Shown here piece by piece: positions 7,987 through 16,196 of a DNA stretch of 64,000 nucleotides. The stretch is from JANSYL01 sp963921255. GTDB lineage: Bacteria; Pseudomonadota; Alphaproteobacteria; Rhodobacterales; Rhodobacteraceae. Position numbers and translations under genes: made by a program. Each line of letters opens with the position of its first letter. Within the stretch, counting starts at the first letter, position 1. The notes beneath the pieces are model-generated. The model did not search any database and had not been told where the DNA came from. It saw only the letters and a list, made by a program, of their open reading frames with translations. The stretch is taken from the NCBI GenBank assembly GCA_963921255.3, contig CAWUEW020000003.1, forward strand, positions 496,001 to 560,000, written 5' to 3'.

Positions 7987-9095
7987 TCATGGCACAAAAC
8001 CTTATCTCGGCCAGAAAGGCCAAGAACGATGAGTTCTACACGCAACTGTCAGACATAGAAAACGAACTGCGTCACTATAAGAAGCATTTCAAAGGCAAGG
8101 TTGTCTATTGCAACTGCGACGATCCGCGCGTCAGCAACTTCTTTCACTATTTCAGTCACAACTTCGAGTTTCTGGGTCTCAGGAAACTGATCACCACCTG
8201 CTACAAGAACCAGAATCCGGACCTTTTTTCGCGGCATGACTGCGAGCGGGCGATCAAACTGGAATATGACGGTTTCCGGGACGGGGATGTTGTACCAAGG
8301 GCCGAGGATATCGGCATTACCCATCTGGATGGTGACGGCGATTTTCGCACTCAGGAATGCATCGACATTCTCAAGCAAGCGGACATCGTGGTGACGAACC
8401 CGCCCTTTTCATTGTTCCGCGAATACGTCGCGCAGTTGATGAAATACGACAAAAAATTTCTGATTATCGGAAACATGAACGCTGTCACCTACAAGGACTT
8501 TTTCCCACTGATCAAGGATAACAAGGTCTGGTTCGGCCCCAGCATCAAGAGCGGGGATCGGACGTTTGGAGTTCCGGATCACTATCCACTTGATGCTGCG
8601 ACGGCATGGATTGATGAAGGTGGAAACAGGTTTATCAAGGTCAAAGGCGTTCGCTGGTTCACGAACCTCGACCATGACAAGCGGCACGAGGAACTGATCC
8701 TGTACCGCAGGTATGCGCCTGAGGATTACCCGACTTACGACAATTACGACGCTATCGAGGTCAGCAAGACCAATGATATTCCGATGGATTGGGCCGGAGC
8801 GATGGGTGTGCCGATCACCTTTCTGGACAAGTACAATCCCGATCAGTTCGAGATATTGGGGTTTTCGTCTTTGTGGGACCATGGCTTCAAAAGCCATAAG
8901 TTCTATGACGACTACGTTGAAAAGAGGCTGGATGGGGGAAGGAAAACCGGATTGTCAGGCCAAAAGGCGAATGGATACCCTATGCTCAAAGGGAAGCCTT
9001 CCCGGGGAAACTATCTGGAGGATGAAAGTGGAAACGACGTAGTTCATTGTATTTATAGACGAATTTTTATAAAATCCCGTAAGTTCCAGTCATGA
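7983..9095 (+). CDS. EcoRI-family adenine-specific DNA methyltransferase, copy 1 (intact)
   Basis: A 370-aa protein matching the M.EcoRI family (PF13651 type): an AKNDEFYTQ N-terminal signature, the KVVYCNCDDPR segment near residue 40, a KLITTCYKN motif, and the catalytic NPPF at 139-142 (motif IV of N6-adenine methyltransferases). It should transfer a methyl group from SAM to adenine in a specific sequence that cannot be predicted here. The GTG at 7983 overlaps the transposase stop; ATG 7989 is an alternative. The A6 run at 8451-8456 is the site of the deletion seen in copies 3 and 4. The stop overlaps the nuclease start (ATGA). The partner nuclease is not EcoRI-like. Confidence 0.93.
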   Translation: MIMAQNLISARKAKNDEFYTQLSDIENELRHYKKHFKGKVVYCNCDDPRVSNFFHYFSHNFEFLGLRKLITTCYKNQNPDLFSRHDCERAIKLEYDGFRDGDVVPRAEDIGITHLDGDGDFRTQECIDILKQADIVVTNPPFSLFREYVAQLMKYDKKFLIIGNMNAVTYKDFFPLIKDNKVWFGPSIKSGDRTFGVPDHYPLDAATAWIDEGGNRFIKVKGVRWFTNLDHDKRHEELILYRRYAPEDYPTYDNYDAIEVSKTNDIPMDWAGAMGVPITFLDKYNPDQFEILGFSSLWDHGFKSHKFYDDYVEKRLDGGRKTGLSGQKANGYPMLKGKPSRGNYLEDESGNDVVHCIYRRIFIKSRKFQS

Positions 9096-10174
9096 AAATT
9101 GACTTGCGTACAGTGACCGTCCGGGAACTGGTTGAAGGCTACTGCGACGGCGGGGACGGCGGTGTCCGGGGATATGGCGGCAAGCTTGATATACGGCCTG
9201 CCTATCAACGCGAATTTGTCTATGGCGACAAGCAGCGTGACGCCGTGATCAACACGATCCGCAACGGGCTTCCCCTCAACACCATGTATTGGGCCGATAT
9301 TGGCAATGACAGGTTCGAGATCATTGACGGCCAGCAGCGCACCATCTCGGTTTGCCAATACGTGAAGGGTGCTTTTTCCATTGACGGGCTGGCTTTCCAC
9401 AACCTGCAAGCTGACCATCAAGAGCAAATCCTGAACTATGATCTCATGATCTACACCTGCTCCGGGACGGACAGCGAGAGACTGGAGTGGTTCGAGGTGA
9501 TCAACATTGCGGGCGAGATTCTGACCGACCAGGAATTGCGAAACGCCGTCTATCACGGGCTTTGGGTGTCGGATGCAAAGAGGTATTTCAGCCGACCAAA
9601 CTGCCCAGCTTACAGCATCGGCAGCAAGTACCTGAAAGGCCATTCCATCCGTCAGGACTACCTTGAAACTGCGATCAGGTGGATCAATGACGGTGATGTT
9701 GAAAGCTACATGTCGGCGCATCAGCGCGACAACAGCGCCGTTACGCTATGGAACCACTTCCGCTCTGTCATCGATTGGGTGCACGCGACGTTTCCCAAGT
9801 ATCGCAAAGAGATGAAAGGCGTTGCATGGGGGCCGCTCTACAACCAATTCAAAGAGACCGATCTGGACCCTGACACGCTTGAGGCAGAGATCAAGCGTCT
9901 GCTCATGGATGATGACGTGACACGGAAAGCGGGCGTCTATCCTTACGTGCTGGACGGCGATGAGCGGCACCTGAGCATTAGGGCGTTCACAGGCGCGATG
10001 AAGCTTGAGGCGTTTGAGCGTCAAGACGGTGTTTGCCCGATCTGTAACGAGCAATTTGACATAAGTCAGATGGAAGGTGACCATATCAAGCCTTGGTCAC
10101 AAGGTGGAAAGACCGTGGCGGATAACTGCCAAATGCTTTGCAAGTACTGTAACCGCCGAAAATCAAACAACTAA
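9092..10174 (+). CDS. DUF262/HNH nuclease (GmrSD-like), copy 1
   Basis: A 360-aa fusion of a DUF262 (GmrS-like, ParB/Srx-fold) domain and a C-terminal HNH nuclease. The DUF262 hallmark is FEIIDGQQRTIS with DGQQR at 79-83, after an R-P-x-Y-Q-R-x-F-V segment at about 35-43. The HNH part has two zinc knuckles, CPIC at 315-318 and CKYC at 350-353, with catalytic GDH at 329-331 and Asn345. In GmrSD enzymes the N-domain uses NTP and the nuclease cuts modified DNA. Paired with a methyltransferase it more likely cuts unmethylated target DNA, which is inference. The ATGA overlap with the methyltransferase implies coupled translation. Confidence 0.92.
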   Translation: MKIDLRTVTVRELVEGYCDGGDGGVRGYGGKLDIRPAYQREFVYGDKQRDAVINTIRNGLPLNTMYWADIGNDRFEIIDGQQRTISVCQYVKGAFSIDGLAFHNLQADHQEQILNYDLMIYTCSGTDSERLEWFEVINIAGEILTDQELRNAVYHGLWVSDAKRYFSRPNCPAYSIGSKYLKGHSIRQDYLETAIRWINDGDVESYMSAHQRDNSAVTLWNHFRSVIDWVHATFPKYRKEMKGVAWGPLYNQFKETDLDPDTLEAEIKRLLMDDDVTRKAGVYPYVLDGDERHLSIRAFTGAMKLEAFERQDGVCPICNEQFDISQMEGDHIKPWSQGGKTVADNCQMLCKYCNRRKSNN

Positions 10175-10189
10175 ACGCGAGCGCCAAAC

Positions 10190-10360
10190 ATGACCAACAA
10201 ACCCAAAACGCTTAAAGAAAAGCTGGCCGATTCTCACTTCCAGCCAACCAAGGCCGAGATGGAAACTGAATACGACATGCCGGGTGCGGATATGGAAGAC
10301 TTGGGCGGCGCGTTCTTTAATCCGCTCAAAGCCGGGAGGCCAAAGCTGGAACAGGAATAA
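10190..10360 (+). CDS. 56-aa conserved element ORF, unknown function, copy 1
   Basis: A short ORF beginning MTNKPKTLKEKL and ending AGRPKLEQE, 15 bp after the nuclease stop and 33 bp before the right end of the element. The composition is charged and partly helical, with an acidic middle (METEYDMPGADMEDLGG). It is identical in the three complete copies and is in operon position, so it is probably translated. No family is recognised; an accessory, control or inhibitor protein of the nuclease system is possible but unproven. Confidence 0.5.
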   Translation: MTNKPKTLKEKLADSHFQPTKAEMETEYDMPGADMEDLGGAFFNPLKAGRPKLEQE

Positions 10361-10589
10361 TCCAGAGCAGTGTTACTTTGCGATATAATTCCCTAAAAAA
10401 ACGGCCCTAGAGGCGATGCCCCGGACCGTTTGCCCATGTCTTCCAGCGTGCCAAAAGAGGTGCCATGGACCGCACGCTGAGTCAAATTGTTTTTTACTTA
10501 CAATAGGTTAACAAATGTCACCCTCGGCAAGAATCTGTTAACGCTTGGCCGGACACATCGCCGTATCGCGTGTCCGGTCGCCCGTGCAC

Positions 10590-11753
10590 TCACTGGCTTT
10601 CAGCGGCGCGCTCGGCTTCGATCTGACGCCAGCGGGCGACATTTCTGTTATGTTCTTCAAGGGTTTCCGCGAAGGCGTGTCCGCCGGTCCCGTCCGCCAC
10701 GAAGAAGATGTAGCCGGTCTCATCCGGGTTCACCGCCGCCTCCAGCGCGGCACGGCCCGGGTTGGCAATCGGCGTCGGCGGCAGGCCCGTGATGACATAG
10801 GTGTTCCACGGCGTGGGCGTATCCAGCTCACTCCGGCGCAGGCCGCGGCCCAGAACACCGCGTCCTTCCGTGACGCCGTAGATCACCGTGGGGTCCGTTT
10901 GGAGCCGCATGCCTCGCTCGAGGCGATTCACGAACACGCCCGACACCAGCCGTCGCTCATCCGCGACCGACGTTTCCTTTTCGATGATCGAGGCCAGGAT
11001 CAGGGCCTCTTCCGCGTTGGCAAGCGGCAAGCCGTCGACCCGTGCGGCCCAAACCTCGGCCAGGATCACCTCCTGATTGGCGATCATCTGATCAAGAATG
11101 CCCTGCCGGTCCTGCCCGCGGCGCACATCGAACGTATCGGGGGCCAAGGACCCCTCAGCCGGGATTTCAGCCACCTCTCCAGACAGGAAATCCGCCTGGC
11201 GCAGCCCCTCGACGATCTGCCACGAGGTCAGGCCCTCGGGCACAGATACGCGGTAGGTCATGGGCGTGCCGCTGGCCACCAGGTCGGCATAGACATCCGG
11301 CACGCCATCCTCATAGGCGAACTCTGCCAGGGTCACCGTTTCGCCCGTCCCAGGCACCCGTTCGCGCAGGCGCAGCTCGCCGGTTCCGGCGACGCGCAGC
11401 ACATAGGTTGCGGTATAGCGGAATTGCGACGGGCCGCCCGAGGTGACGATCTCCAACACCTCTTCCATCGAGGCTCCGGCCGGAATTTCGTAATTTCCGA
11501 ACCGCAGCTGGTCGGCCATGTCGGCGTATTCCGCCCCGACCCGGAACAGCATTGCGCTGCTGACCGCGCCGGCGGCTTCCAAATCCTCGGACACGCGCCG
11601 CAGGCTGGCACCGCGCGGCACTTCGAAGAAGGTTGCCTCGGCCAGTGGACCGGGCACGCGGAACGAATTCTGCCCCCAGGCGATGGCCGCCGCCAAAGCA
11701 ATGAACGCCACGATCAGAAAGCTCATCCCGTTCGCGGCGACGCTTTTCCACAT
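10590..11753 (-). CDS. mltG: Endolytic murein transglycosylase MltG
   Basis: A 387-aa YceG-family protein with one N-terminal membrane anchor (about residues 8-27) and a large periplasmic part. It cleaves nascent peptidoglycan glycan strands and is thought to terminate their elongation. The catalytic Glu lies in LASIIEKETSVADERR, and the typical downstream motifs VSGVFVNRLERGMRLQTDPTVIYG and YNTY-like WNTYVITGLPPTPIANPG are present. It follows fabF by 6 bp and is the last gene of the fab cluster. Beyond its stop there is only a weak stem (CCGGACAC/GTGTCCGG, about 10552-10580) before element copy 1. Confidence 0.95.
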   Translation of the reverse strand: MWKSVAANGMSFLIVAFIALAAAIAWGQNSFRVPGPLAEATFFEVPRGASLRRVSEDLEAAGAVSSAMLFRVGAEYADMADQLRFGNYEIPAGASMEEVLEIVTSGGPSQFRYTATYVLRVAGTGELRLRERVPGTGETVTLAEFAYEDGVPDVYADLVASGTPMTYRVSVPEGLTSWQIVEGLRQADFLSGEVAEIPAEGSLAPDTFDVRRGQDRQGILDQMIANQEVILAEVWAARVDGLPLANAEEALILASIIEKETSVADERRLVSGVFVNRLERGMRLQTDPTVIYGVTEGRGVLGRGLRRSELDTPTPWNTYVITGLPPTPIANPGRAALEAAVNPDETGYIFFVADGTGGHAFAETLEEHNRNVARWRQIEAERAAESQ

Positions 11754-11759
11754 AGCGGT

Positions 11760-13016
11760 TTAGACCTTTCCCATGATCAAGCAGGCATTGGTGCCGCCGA
11801 ACCCGAACGAGTTCGACTGCGCGATCGTGATCGGCCCTTCCTGGGCCGCGTTGGCGCAGAGGTTGATTTGGGTCTCGGCCGCCGGGTTGTCCAGGTTCAG
11901 CGTCGGTGGCGCGACCTGATCGCGGATCGCGAGGATCGAGAAGATCGCCTCGATCGCGCCCGCTGCGCCCAACAGGTGGCCGGTCATGGACTTGGTCGAG
12001 GACATGCGCAGGTTCTTGGCGTGATCGCCCATCAGGCGCTCGACCGCGCCCAGTTCGATCGTATCCGCCATGGTCGAGGTGCCGTGCGCATTGACGTAAT
12101 CCACATCCGACGGCTGCAATCCGGCGCGCTTGAGCGCAGCCCGCATCGCCCGTTCGGCGCCTTCGTGATCCGGCGGCGGGGCCGTGATGTGGTAGGCGTC
12201 GCCCGACAGGCCATAGCCCAGGATCTCGGCATAGATGGTCGCGCCGCGGGCCTTCGCGTGTTCGTATTCTTCAAGCACCACGCAGCCGGCGCCTTCGCCC
12301 ATGACGAAGCCATCCGAATCGCTGTCCCAGGGACGGCTGGCCTTTTCGGGCGCGTCTCCACGCTTGGTCGACAGCGCCTTGCAGGCGTTGAACCCGGCAA
12401 TGCCGATGGCACAGATCGGGCTTTCCGCGCCGCCGGCCACCATCACATCCGCATCGTCCAAGGCGATCAGGCGGGCCGCGTCACCGATGGCGTGGGCCCC
12501 GGTGGAACAGGCCGTCACCACCGCGTGGTTCGGACCTTTGAAGCCGTATTTGATCGACACCTGGCCCGAGATCAGGTTGATGAGCGCGCCGGGCACGAAG
12601 AACGGGGACACCCGCCGCGGTCCACGGTCATTGAGCGTGATCGACGTGTCCGCGATCGAGGACAGCCCCCCGATTCCCGATCCGATGAGGACCCCGGTGC
12701 GCCATTGGTCCTCGTCGTTTTCCGGCGTCCAGCCCGAGTCGCTGATGGCCTGGCTGGCCGCCGCCATCCCGTAGAGAATGAAGTCGTCGACCTTGCGCTG
12801 CTCTTTCGGCTCCATCCAGTCGTCGGGGTTGAAGGTGCCATTGCTGCCATCCCCGGCCGGGACTTCGCAGGCATAGGTCGTGGCCATTGCGCTGGCGTCA
12901 AAGCGGGTGATCGGCCCCGCCCCGGACGTTCCCGCCAAAATCGCCTTCCAGGTGTCTTCAACCCCCGATGCCAGGGGTGTCACCAGCCCCAGACCTGTCA
13001 CAACCACTCGACGCAT
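11760..13016 (-). CDS. fabF: 3-oxoacyl-ACP synthase II
   Basis: A 418-aa condensing enzyme that elongates acyl-ACP with malonyl-ACP in type II fatty acid synthesis. The Cys-His-His triad is visible: Cys in VTACSTGAHAIG, His in NAHGTSTMADTIELGA and His in KSMTGHLLGAAGA. The C-terminal N-S-F-G-F-G-G-T-N-A motif is intact. The start at 13016 (MRRVVVTGLGLVTPLA) matches family N-termini; the open frame upstream of it is not coding. It is downstream of acpP and 6 bp upstream of mltG. Confidence 0.97.
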   Translation of the reverse strand: MRRVVVTGLGLVTPLASGVEDTWKAILAGTSGAGPITRFDASAMATTYACEVPAGDGSNGTFNPDDWMEPKEQRKVDDFILYGMAAASQAISDSGWTPENDEDQWRTGVLIGSGIGGLSSIADTSITLNDRGPRRVSPFFVPGALINLISGQVSIKYGFKGPNHAVVTACSTGAHAIGDAARLIALDDADVMVAGGAESPICAIGIAGFNACKALSTKRGDAPEKASRPWDSDSDGFVMGEGAGCVVLEEYEHAKARGATIYAEILGYGLSGDAYHITAPPPDHEGAERAMRAALKRAGLQPSDVDYVNAHGTSTMADTIELGAVERLMGDHAKNLRMSSTKSMTGHLLGAAGAIEAIFSILAIRDQVAPPTLNLDNPAAETQINLCANAAQEGPITIAQSNSFGFGGTNACLIMGKV

Positions 13017-13247
13017 GCTCAACCGCCTTCTTGTCCAATAGATCCTTGCCGCCCTGATACCGCGCGGCAGATGCAGGGCGCAATCCCTCGCCCATGAATG
13101 CCTGGCAAAACCCGGCCCGCCGCCGCTGGCCCCGGGGCCCGATCCGGCGGTTTCGCGCCGCCGGAGGCCGCCTGGCCCAATTTTGCCTTGCAAAATTGCC
13201 CCCCGCGACGCCGCAGGCGGCGCACCCGCGTTTGGGGGCAAATGCGA

Positions 13248-13275
13248 AACGGCCCCTGCCAGAGCAGGGGCCGTT
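13248..13275 (-). terminator. Terminator-like hairpin downstream of acpP
   Basis: A strong inverted repeat AACGGCCCCTGC / GCAGGGGCCGTT with a 4-nt loop lies 28 bp beyond the acpP stop. On the minus strand it is followed by TTCGCATTTG. It probably gives partial termination, allowing acpP to be expressed above fabF. The remaining sequence to fabF (13017-13247) shows no gene. Confidence 0.65.
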
Positions 13276-13302
13276 CAAATCTCATCCCGTCAGGCGTTTG
13301 CC

Positions 13303-13536
13303 TTACTGGGCGTCTTTGATGAACTTCACCGCGTCGCCGAAGGTCTGGATGGTTTCGGCCGCATCATCGGGGATCTCGATGCCGAACTCTTCTTCGAAGG
13401 CCATAACCAGCTCAACGGTATCCAGCGAGTCTGCGCCCAGATCGTCGATGAACGAGGCATTCTCGGCCACTTTGTCTTCTTCGACGCTCAGGTGCTCGAC
13501 CACGATCTTCTTCACGCGCTCTTCGATGTCGCTCAT
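13303..13536 (-). CDS. acpP: Acyl carrier protein
   Basis: A 77-aa acidic protein, the normal AcpP length. The 4'-phosphopantetheine attachment serine is in the conserved LGADSLDTVELVMA motif. It carries acyl intermediates to FabD, FabG and FabF encoded alongside. The start MSDIEERVKKIV is canonical. It is flanked by a terminator-like hairpin downstream and a spacer of about 219 bp to fabG upstream, in which I see no gene but where its own promoter probably lies. Confidence 0.98.
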   Translation of the reverse strand: MSDIEERVKKIVVEHLSVEEDKVAENASFIDDLGADSLDTVELVMAFEEEFGIEIPDDAAETIQTFGDAVKFIKDAQ

Positions 13537-13755
13537 GTCTTCCTCATTCCGTTTTCGGCGCCACGTCTCTCAGGGGCACCTCGATTGCGTTTTGCCTTTT
13601 CGGGCCGCTCACCGGGACAGGTCAATCACCAAAAAGAATCAACATCTCCCAGACCGGGCGGCCACGCCCCCCGGCAAATCTGCGCCGCCTATAGCACACC
13701 CGGCTGTGAAGGCAACTGCCTTGCGTTGCGAAAAAATCGTCGCAGCAAACGGGGA

Positions 13756-14493
13756 TCAGATCATCGCCATGCCGCCGTTGATGTGCAGTGTCGTCCCGGT
13801 GACATAGCCCGCGCCGGGGCTGGCCAGATAGGTGACGGCATCCGCGATCTCGGCCGGTGTGCCCATGCGACCCGCGGGGATCTGGGCCAGGATCTTGGAT
13901 TTCTGATCATCGGTCAGCTTGTCGGTCATGGCCGTCTCGATGAAGCCCGGCGCGACGCAGTTCACGGTGATCCCACGGCTGGCAACCTCATAGGCCAGCG
14001 ACTTCGACATGCCGACCATCCCGGCTTTCGAGGCGGCATAGTTGCCTTGCCCCGGGTTGCCGGTGGCGCCCACGACCGAGCTGACATTCACGATGCGGCC
14101 CCACCGCGCTTTCATCATGCCCCGCAGCACACCGCGGCACAGCCGCATGGTCGAGGTCAGGTTCACCTCGAGAACGGTGGCCCATTCGTCGTCCGACATG
14201 CGCATGAACAGGTTGTCCCGCGTGACGCCGGCGTTGTTCACCAGGATGTCGACCGACCCCATCGCGGCGATGGCCGTTTTGGGCAGCGCTTCGACCGCGT
14301 CGGCATCGCTGAGGTTGCAGGGCAAAACATGCGCGCGCGCGCCCAGTTCGGCCGCCAGCGCCTCCAGTGGCTCAACCCGTGTGCCCGACAGCCCCACGAT
14401 GGCCCCCGCGGCGTGCAAACTGCGGGCAACCTCGGCCCCGATGCCGCCCGAGGCCCCGGTGACCAGCGCCGCTTTTCCTGTCAGATCGCCCAT
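13756..14493 (-). CDS. fabG: 3-oxoacyl-ACP reductase
   Basis: A 245-aa short-chain dehydrogenase that reduces 3-oxoacyl-ACP with NADPH. The cofactor motif TGASGGIGAEVA is at about residues 12-23, NNAGVTRDN follows, and the catalytic Ser-Tyr-Lys are in VNVSSVVGATG and GNYAASKAG. The C-terminus (V-T-G-x-T-L-H-I-N-G-G-M) is typical. The start at 14493 (MGDLTGKAALVTG) has AAAGGA upstream; the open frame continuing to 14718 overlaps the preceding gene and is rejected. Confidence 0.97.
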   Translation of the reverse strand: MGDLTGKAALVTGASGGIGAEVARSLHAAGAIVGLSGTRVEPLEALAAELGARAHVLPCNLSDADAVEALPKTAIAAMGSVDILVNNAGVTRDNLFMRMSDDEWATVLEVNLTSTMRLCRGVLRGMMKARWGRIVNVSSVVGATGNPGQGNYAASKAGMVGMSKSLAYEVASRGITVNCVAPGFIETAMTDKLTDDQKSKILAQIPAGRMGTPAEIADAVTYLASPGAGYVTGTTLHINGGMAMI

Positions 14494-14522
14494 GGGTCGC
14501 GTCCTTTCCTTTGTCTCGTCTT

Positions 14523-15101
14523 TCAGAACCGCTCGGCCAGGCCGAAGGTTTCCAAGTCTCTGTCCGTCACCACATAAGCCCCGCCAATGGGCGCGGCTGC
14601 AATGGCAAAGTCGTAAAAAGCCCCATCCCCCAACATGGCGATGACATGCCCACGGCGTTGCGTGTGGGCGGGATGGTCTGCCGCCAGGGCCGAGGCCGGC
14701 CCCACATCGCTTTGCCAATCGGAAACGACGAGCGTCGCCCCATCCGCCAGGCGGCGCTCTACGCCGCCGAGAAACAGGTAAACCGCATCGCCGCCGAGCG
14801 CCACATCGGGGCCAACCGCCGTGTTGAGGCCCAGGCTGCGGATCAATCCGCCCTTCTGGATCAGCGCGACCGGGTCGGATGCGCGGTCGATCTCGCCCAA
14901 CACGACCGTGGTCAGGTTCGGATTTTCTTCGATCAGGATATCGATGCGTTCGGTCGACAGAAGCGTCAGGTTCCCAGACACGTGCAACCGGGGGCCATCC
15001 ACGCGAAAGGCCGCGGCATCCGCACTGGCAAATTGAATCAGCGCGTAGCCGCCGCCGCCAACGGCCACCAAAACAGCAAGAAGATACGCCAAGACCCGCA
15101 T
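14523..15101 (-). CDS. Periplasmic protein, possibly a degenerate ClpP-like fold
   Basis: A 192-aa protein with an N-terminal signal or anchor (MRVLAYLLAVLVAVGGGGYAL). The middle (VSGNLTLLSTERIDILIEEN to GLIRSLGLNTAV to YLFLGGVERRLADGATLVV) follows the pattern of COG3904-type periplasmic ClpP/crotonase-fold proteins. Where those usually have an S-A-C segment with the nucleophile, this one reads GGDAVYLFLGG, so it may be catalytically dead. It sits between fabD and fabG (18 bp and 29 bp spacing) and is probably co-transcribed. The family assignment is tentative. Confidence 0.6.
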   Translation of the reverse strand: MRVLAYLLAVLVAVGGGGYALIQFASADAAAFRVDGPRLHVSGNLTLLSTERIDILIEENPNLTTVVLGEIDRASDPVALIQKGGLIRSLGLNTAVGPDVALGGDAVYLFLGGVERRLADGATLVVSDWQSDVGPASALAADHPAHTQRRGHVIAMLGDGAFYDFAIAAAPIGGAYVVTDRDLETFGLAERF

Positions 15102-15120
15102 TGCGTTCGACCCGTCAGGT

Positions 15121-16074
15121 CTAACCGGCCAGCGCCTCGGCCGCGGCCTTCACCTCGTCCGGCGTTCCGACGCTGCGCGTTGCGACGCCGCGGTCGATGC
15201 GTTTGACCATGCCGCTCAGGGCCTTGCCGGCCCCGACTTCCCACGCCTCGGTCACGCCATTGTCGCGCATCCACATCACGCTCTCGCGCCAGCGCACGCG
15301 GCCAGTGACCTGGTCCACCAGCCGGTCGCGGATCGCCGCCGGATCCGACCCCGCCTCGGCGGTCACATTCCCGACCAGAGGCACGGCCGGGGCCGACACC
15401 TCGACTTGGCCCAACGCCTCGGCCATCACGTCGGCGGCGGGCGCCATCAGGGCGCAATGGAACGGGGCGCTGACCGGCAGCAACAAGGCCCGCTTGGCGC
15501 CCTGCGCCTTGGCAATATCGACGGCGCGCAGCACCGCCTCACGGTGACCGGAAATCACCACCTGGGCCGGATCGTTGTCATTGGCCGCCGTGCAGACCTG
15601 ATCCTGCGCGGCTTCTGCCGCGACAGCCGAGGCCGCGTCATAATCGAGCCCCAACAAGGCGGCCATCGCGCCCTCGCCGATGGGAACGGCGGCTTGCATC
15701 GCTTCGCCACGGGTCCGCAGCAGCCGCGCGGTGTCCGAAATGCTGAGACTGCCGGCGGCGGCCAGCGCCGAGTATTCCCCAAGCGAATGCCCCGCGACAT
15801 AGGCGGCCGCGTCAATGCCCACGCCTTCAGCTTTCAGGGCGGCCATGGCCGCCAGCGATGTGGCCATCAAGGCGGGTTGTGCGTTGCGGGTCAGGGTCAA
15901 TGTGTCCTGATCACCCTCCCAGATCAGGTCGGACAGCTTTTCGCCCAAGGCCGCGTCGACCTCGTCAAACACCGCCTTGGCGTCCGGATAGGCCTCTGCC
16001 AGATCGCATCCCATGCCGATGGTTTGTGCCCCCTGGCCGGGGAAGATGAACGCGCGAGTGGTCGCCTCGGGCAT
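15121..16074 (-). CDS. fabD: Malonyl-CoA:ACP transacylase
   Basis: A 317-aa acyltransferase that loads malonate from CoA onto AcpP. The FPGQGAQ motif is at about residues 11-17, the nucleophile Ser is in VAGHSLGEYSALAA, and the catalytic His is in VSAPFHCALM. The start at 16074 (MPEATTRAFIFPGQG) has AAAGGAG upstream. It is the first gene of the fab operon and is followed on the same strand by a periplasmic unknown, fabG, acpP, fabF and mltG. Confidence 0.97.
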   Translation of the reverse strand: MPEATTRAFIFPGQGAQTIGMGCDLAEAYPDAKAVFDEVDAALGEKLSDLIWEGDQDTLTLTRNAQPALMATSLAAMAALKAEGVGIDAAAYVAGHSLGEYSALAAAGSLSISDTARLLRTRGEAMQAAVPIGEGAMAALLGLDYDAASAVAAEAAQDQVCTAANDNDPAQVVISGHREAVLRAVDIAKAQGAKRALLLPVSAPFHCALMAPAADVMAEALGQVEVSAPAVPLVGNVTAEAGSDPAAIRDRLVDQVTGRVRWRESVMWMRDNGVTEAWEVGAGKALSGMVKRIDRGVATRSVGTPDEVKAAAEALAG

Positions 16075-16196
16075 GGGTGCGGCTCCTTTGGAAAATGTTC
16101 GCTGCCCTTGCGCTAACGCAGCGGCGGCGCCTTCGCAATCGCCAAGACGCCGCCCCTTGGCGCAAACCACGCCACTCTCACACCTCGACAGACCGC

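Larger units (their letters stand above)
6916..10393 (+). mobile_element. IS1595-family element with R-M-like cargo, copy 1 (intact)
   Basis: A 3478-bp element bounded by 23-bp perfect inverted repeats that begin GGGAATTATATCGCAAAGTA; the right end is at 10371-10393. It carries, in one direction, transposase, EcoRI-type adenine methyltransferase, DUF262-HNH nuclease and a 56-aa ORF. The flanks are TTTTTTTT on the left and TAAAAAAA on the right, so there is no 8-bp direct target duplication although the family normally makes one. This copy differs from the other three by one substitution in the transposase (Asn rather than Ser at residue 102). It lies between the phosphoesterase and mltG without interrupting a recognisable gene. 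Confidence 0.97.

Noticed and set aside
6997..10174. A type IV (modification-dependent) role for the DUF262-HNH protein
   Set aside because: A nuclease that cut the DNA methylated by its own operon partner would be self-destructive. It is kept only as an alternative in which the methylase product is not its target; nothing in the sequence settles it.
10545..13097. An 850-codon plus-strand open frame opposite mltG and fabF
   Set aside because: It is the antisense of two well-conserved genes with clear catalytic motifs. Long shadows are expected in GC-rich DNA, and its His/Arg/Gln/Gly-rich composition is not protein-like.
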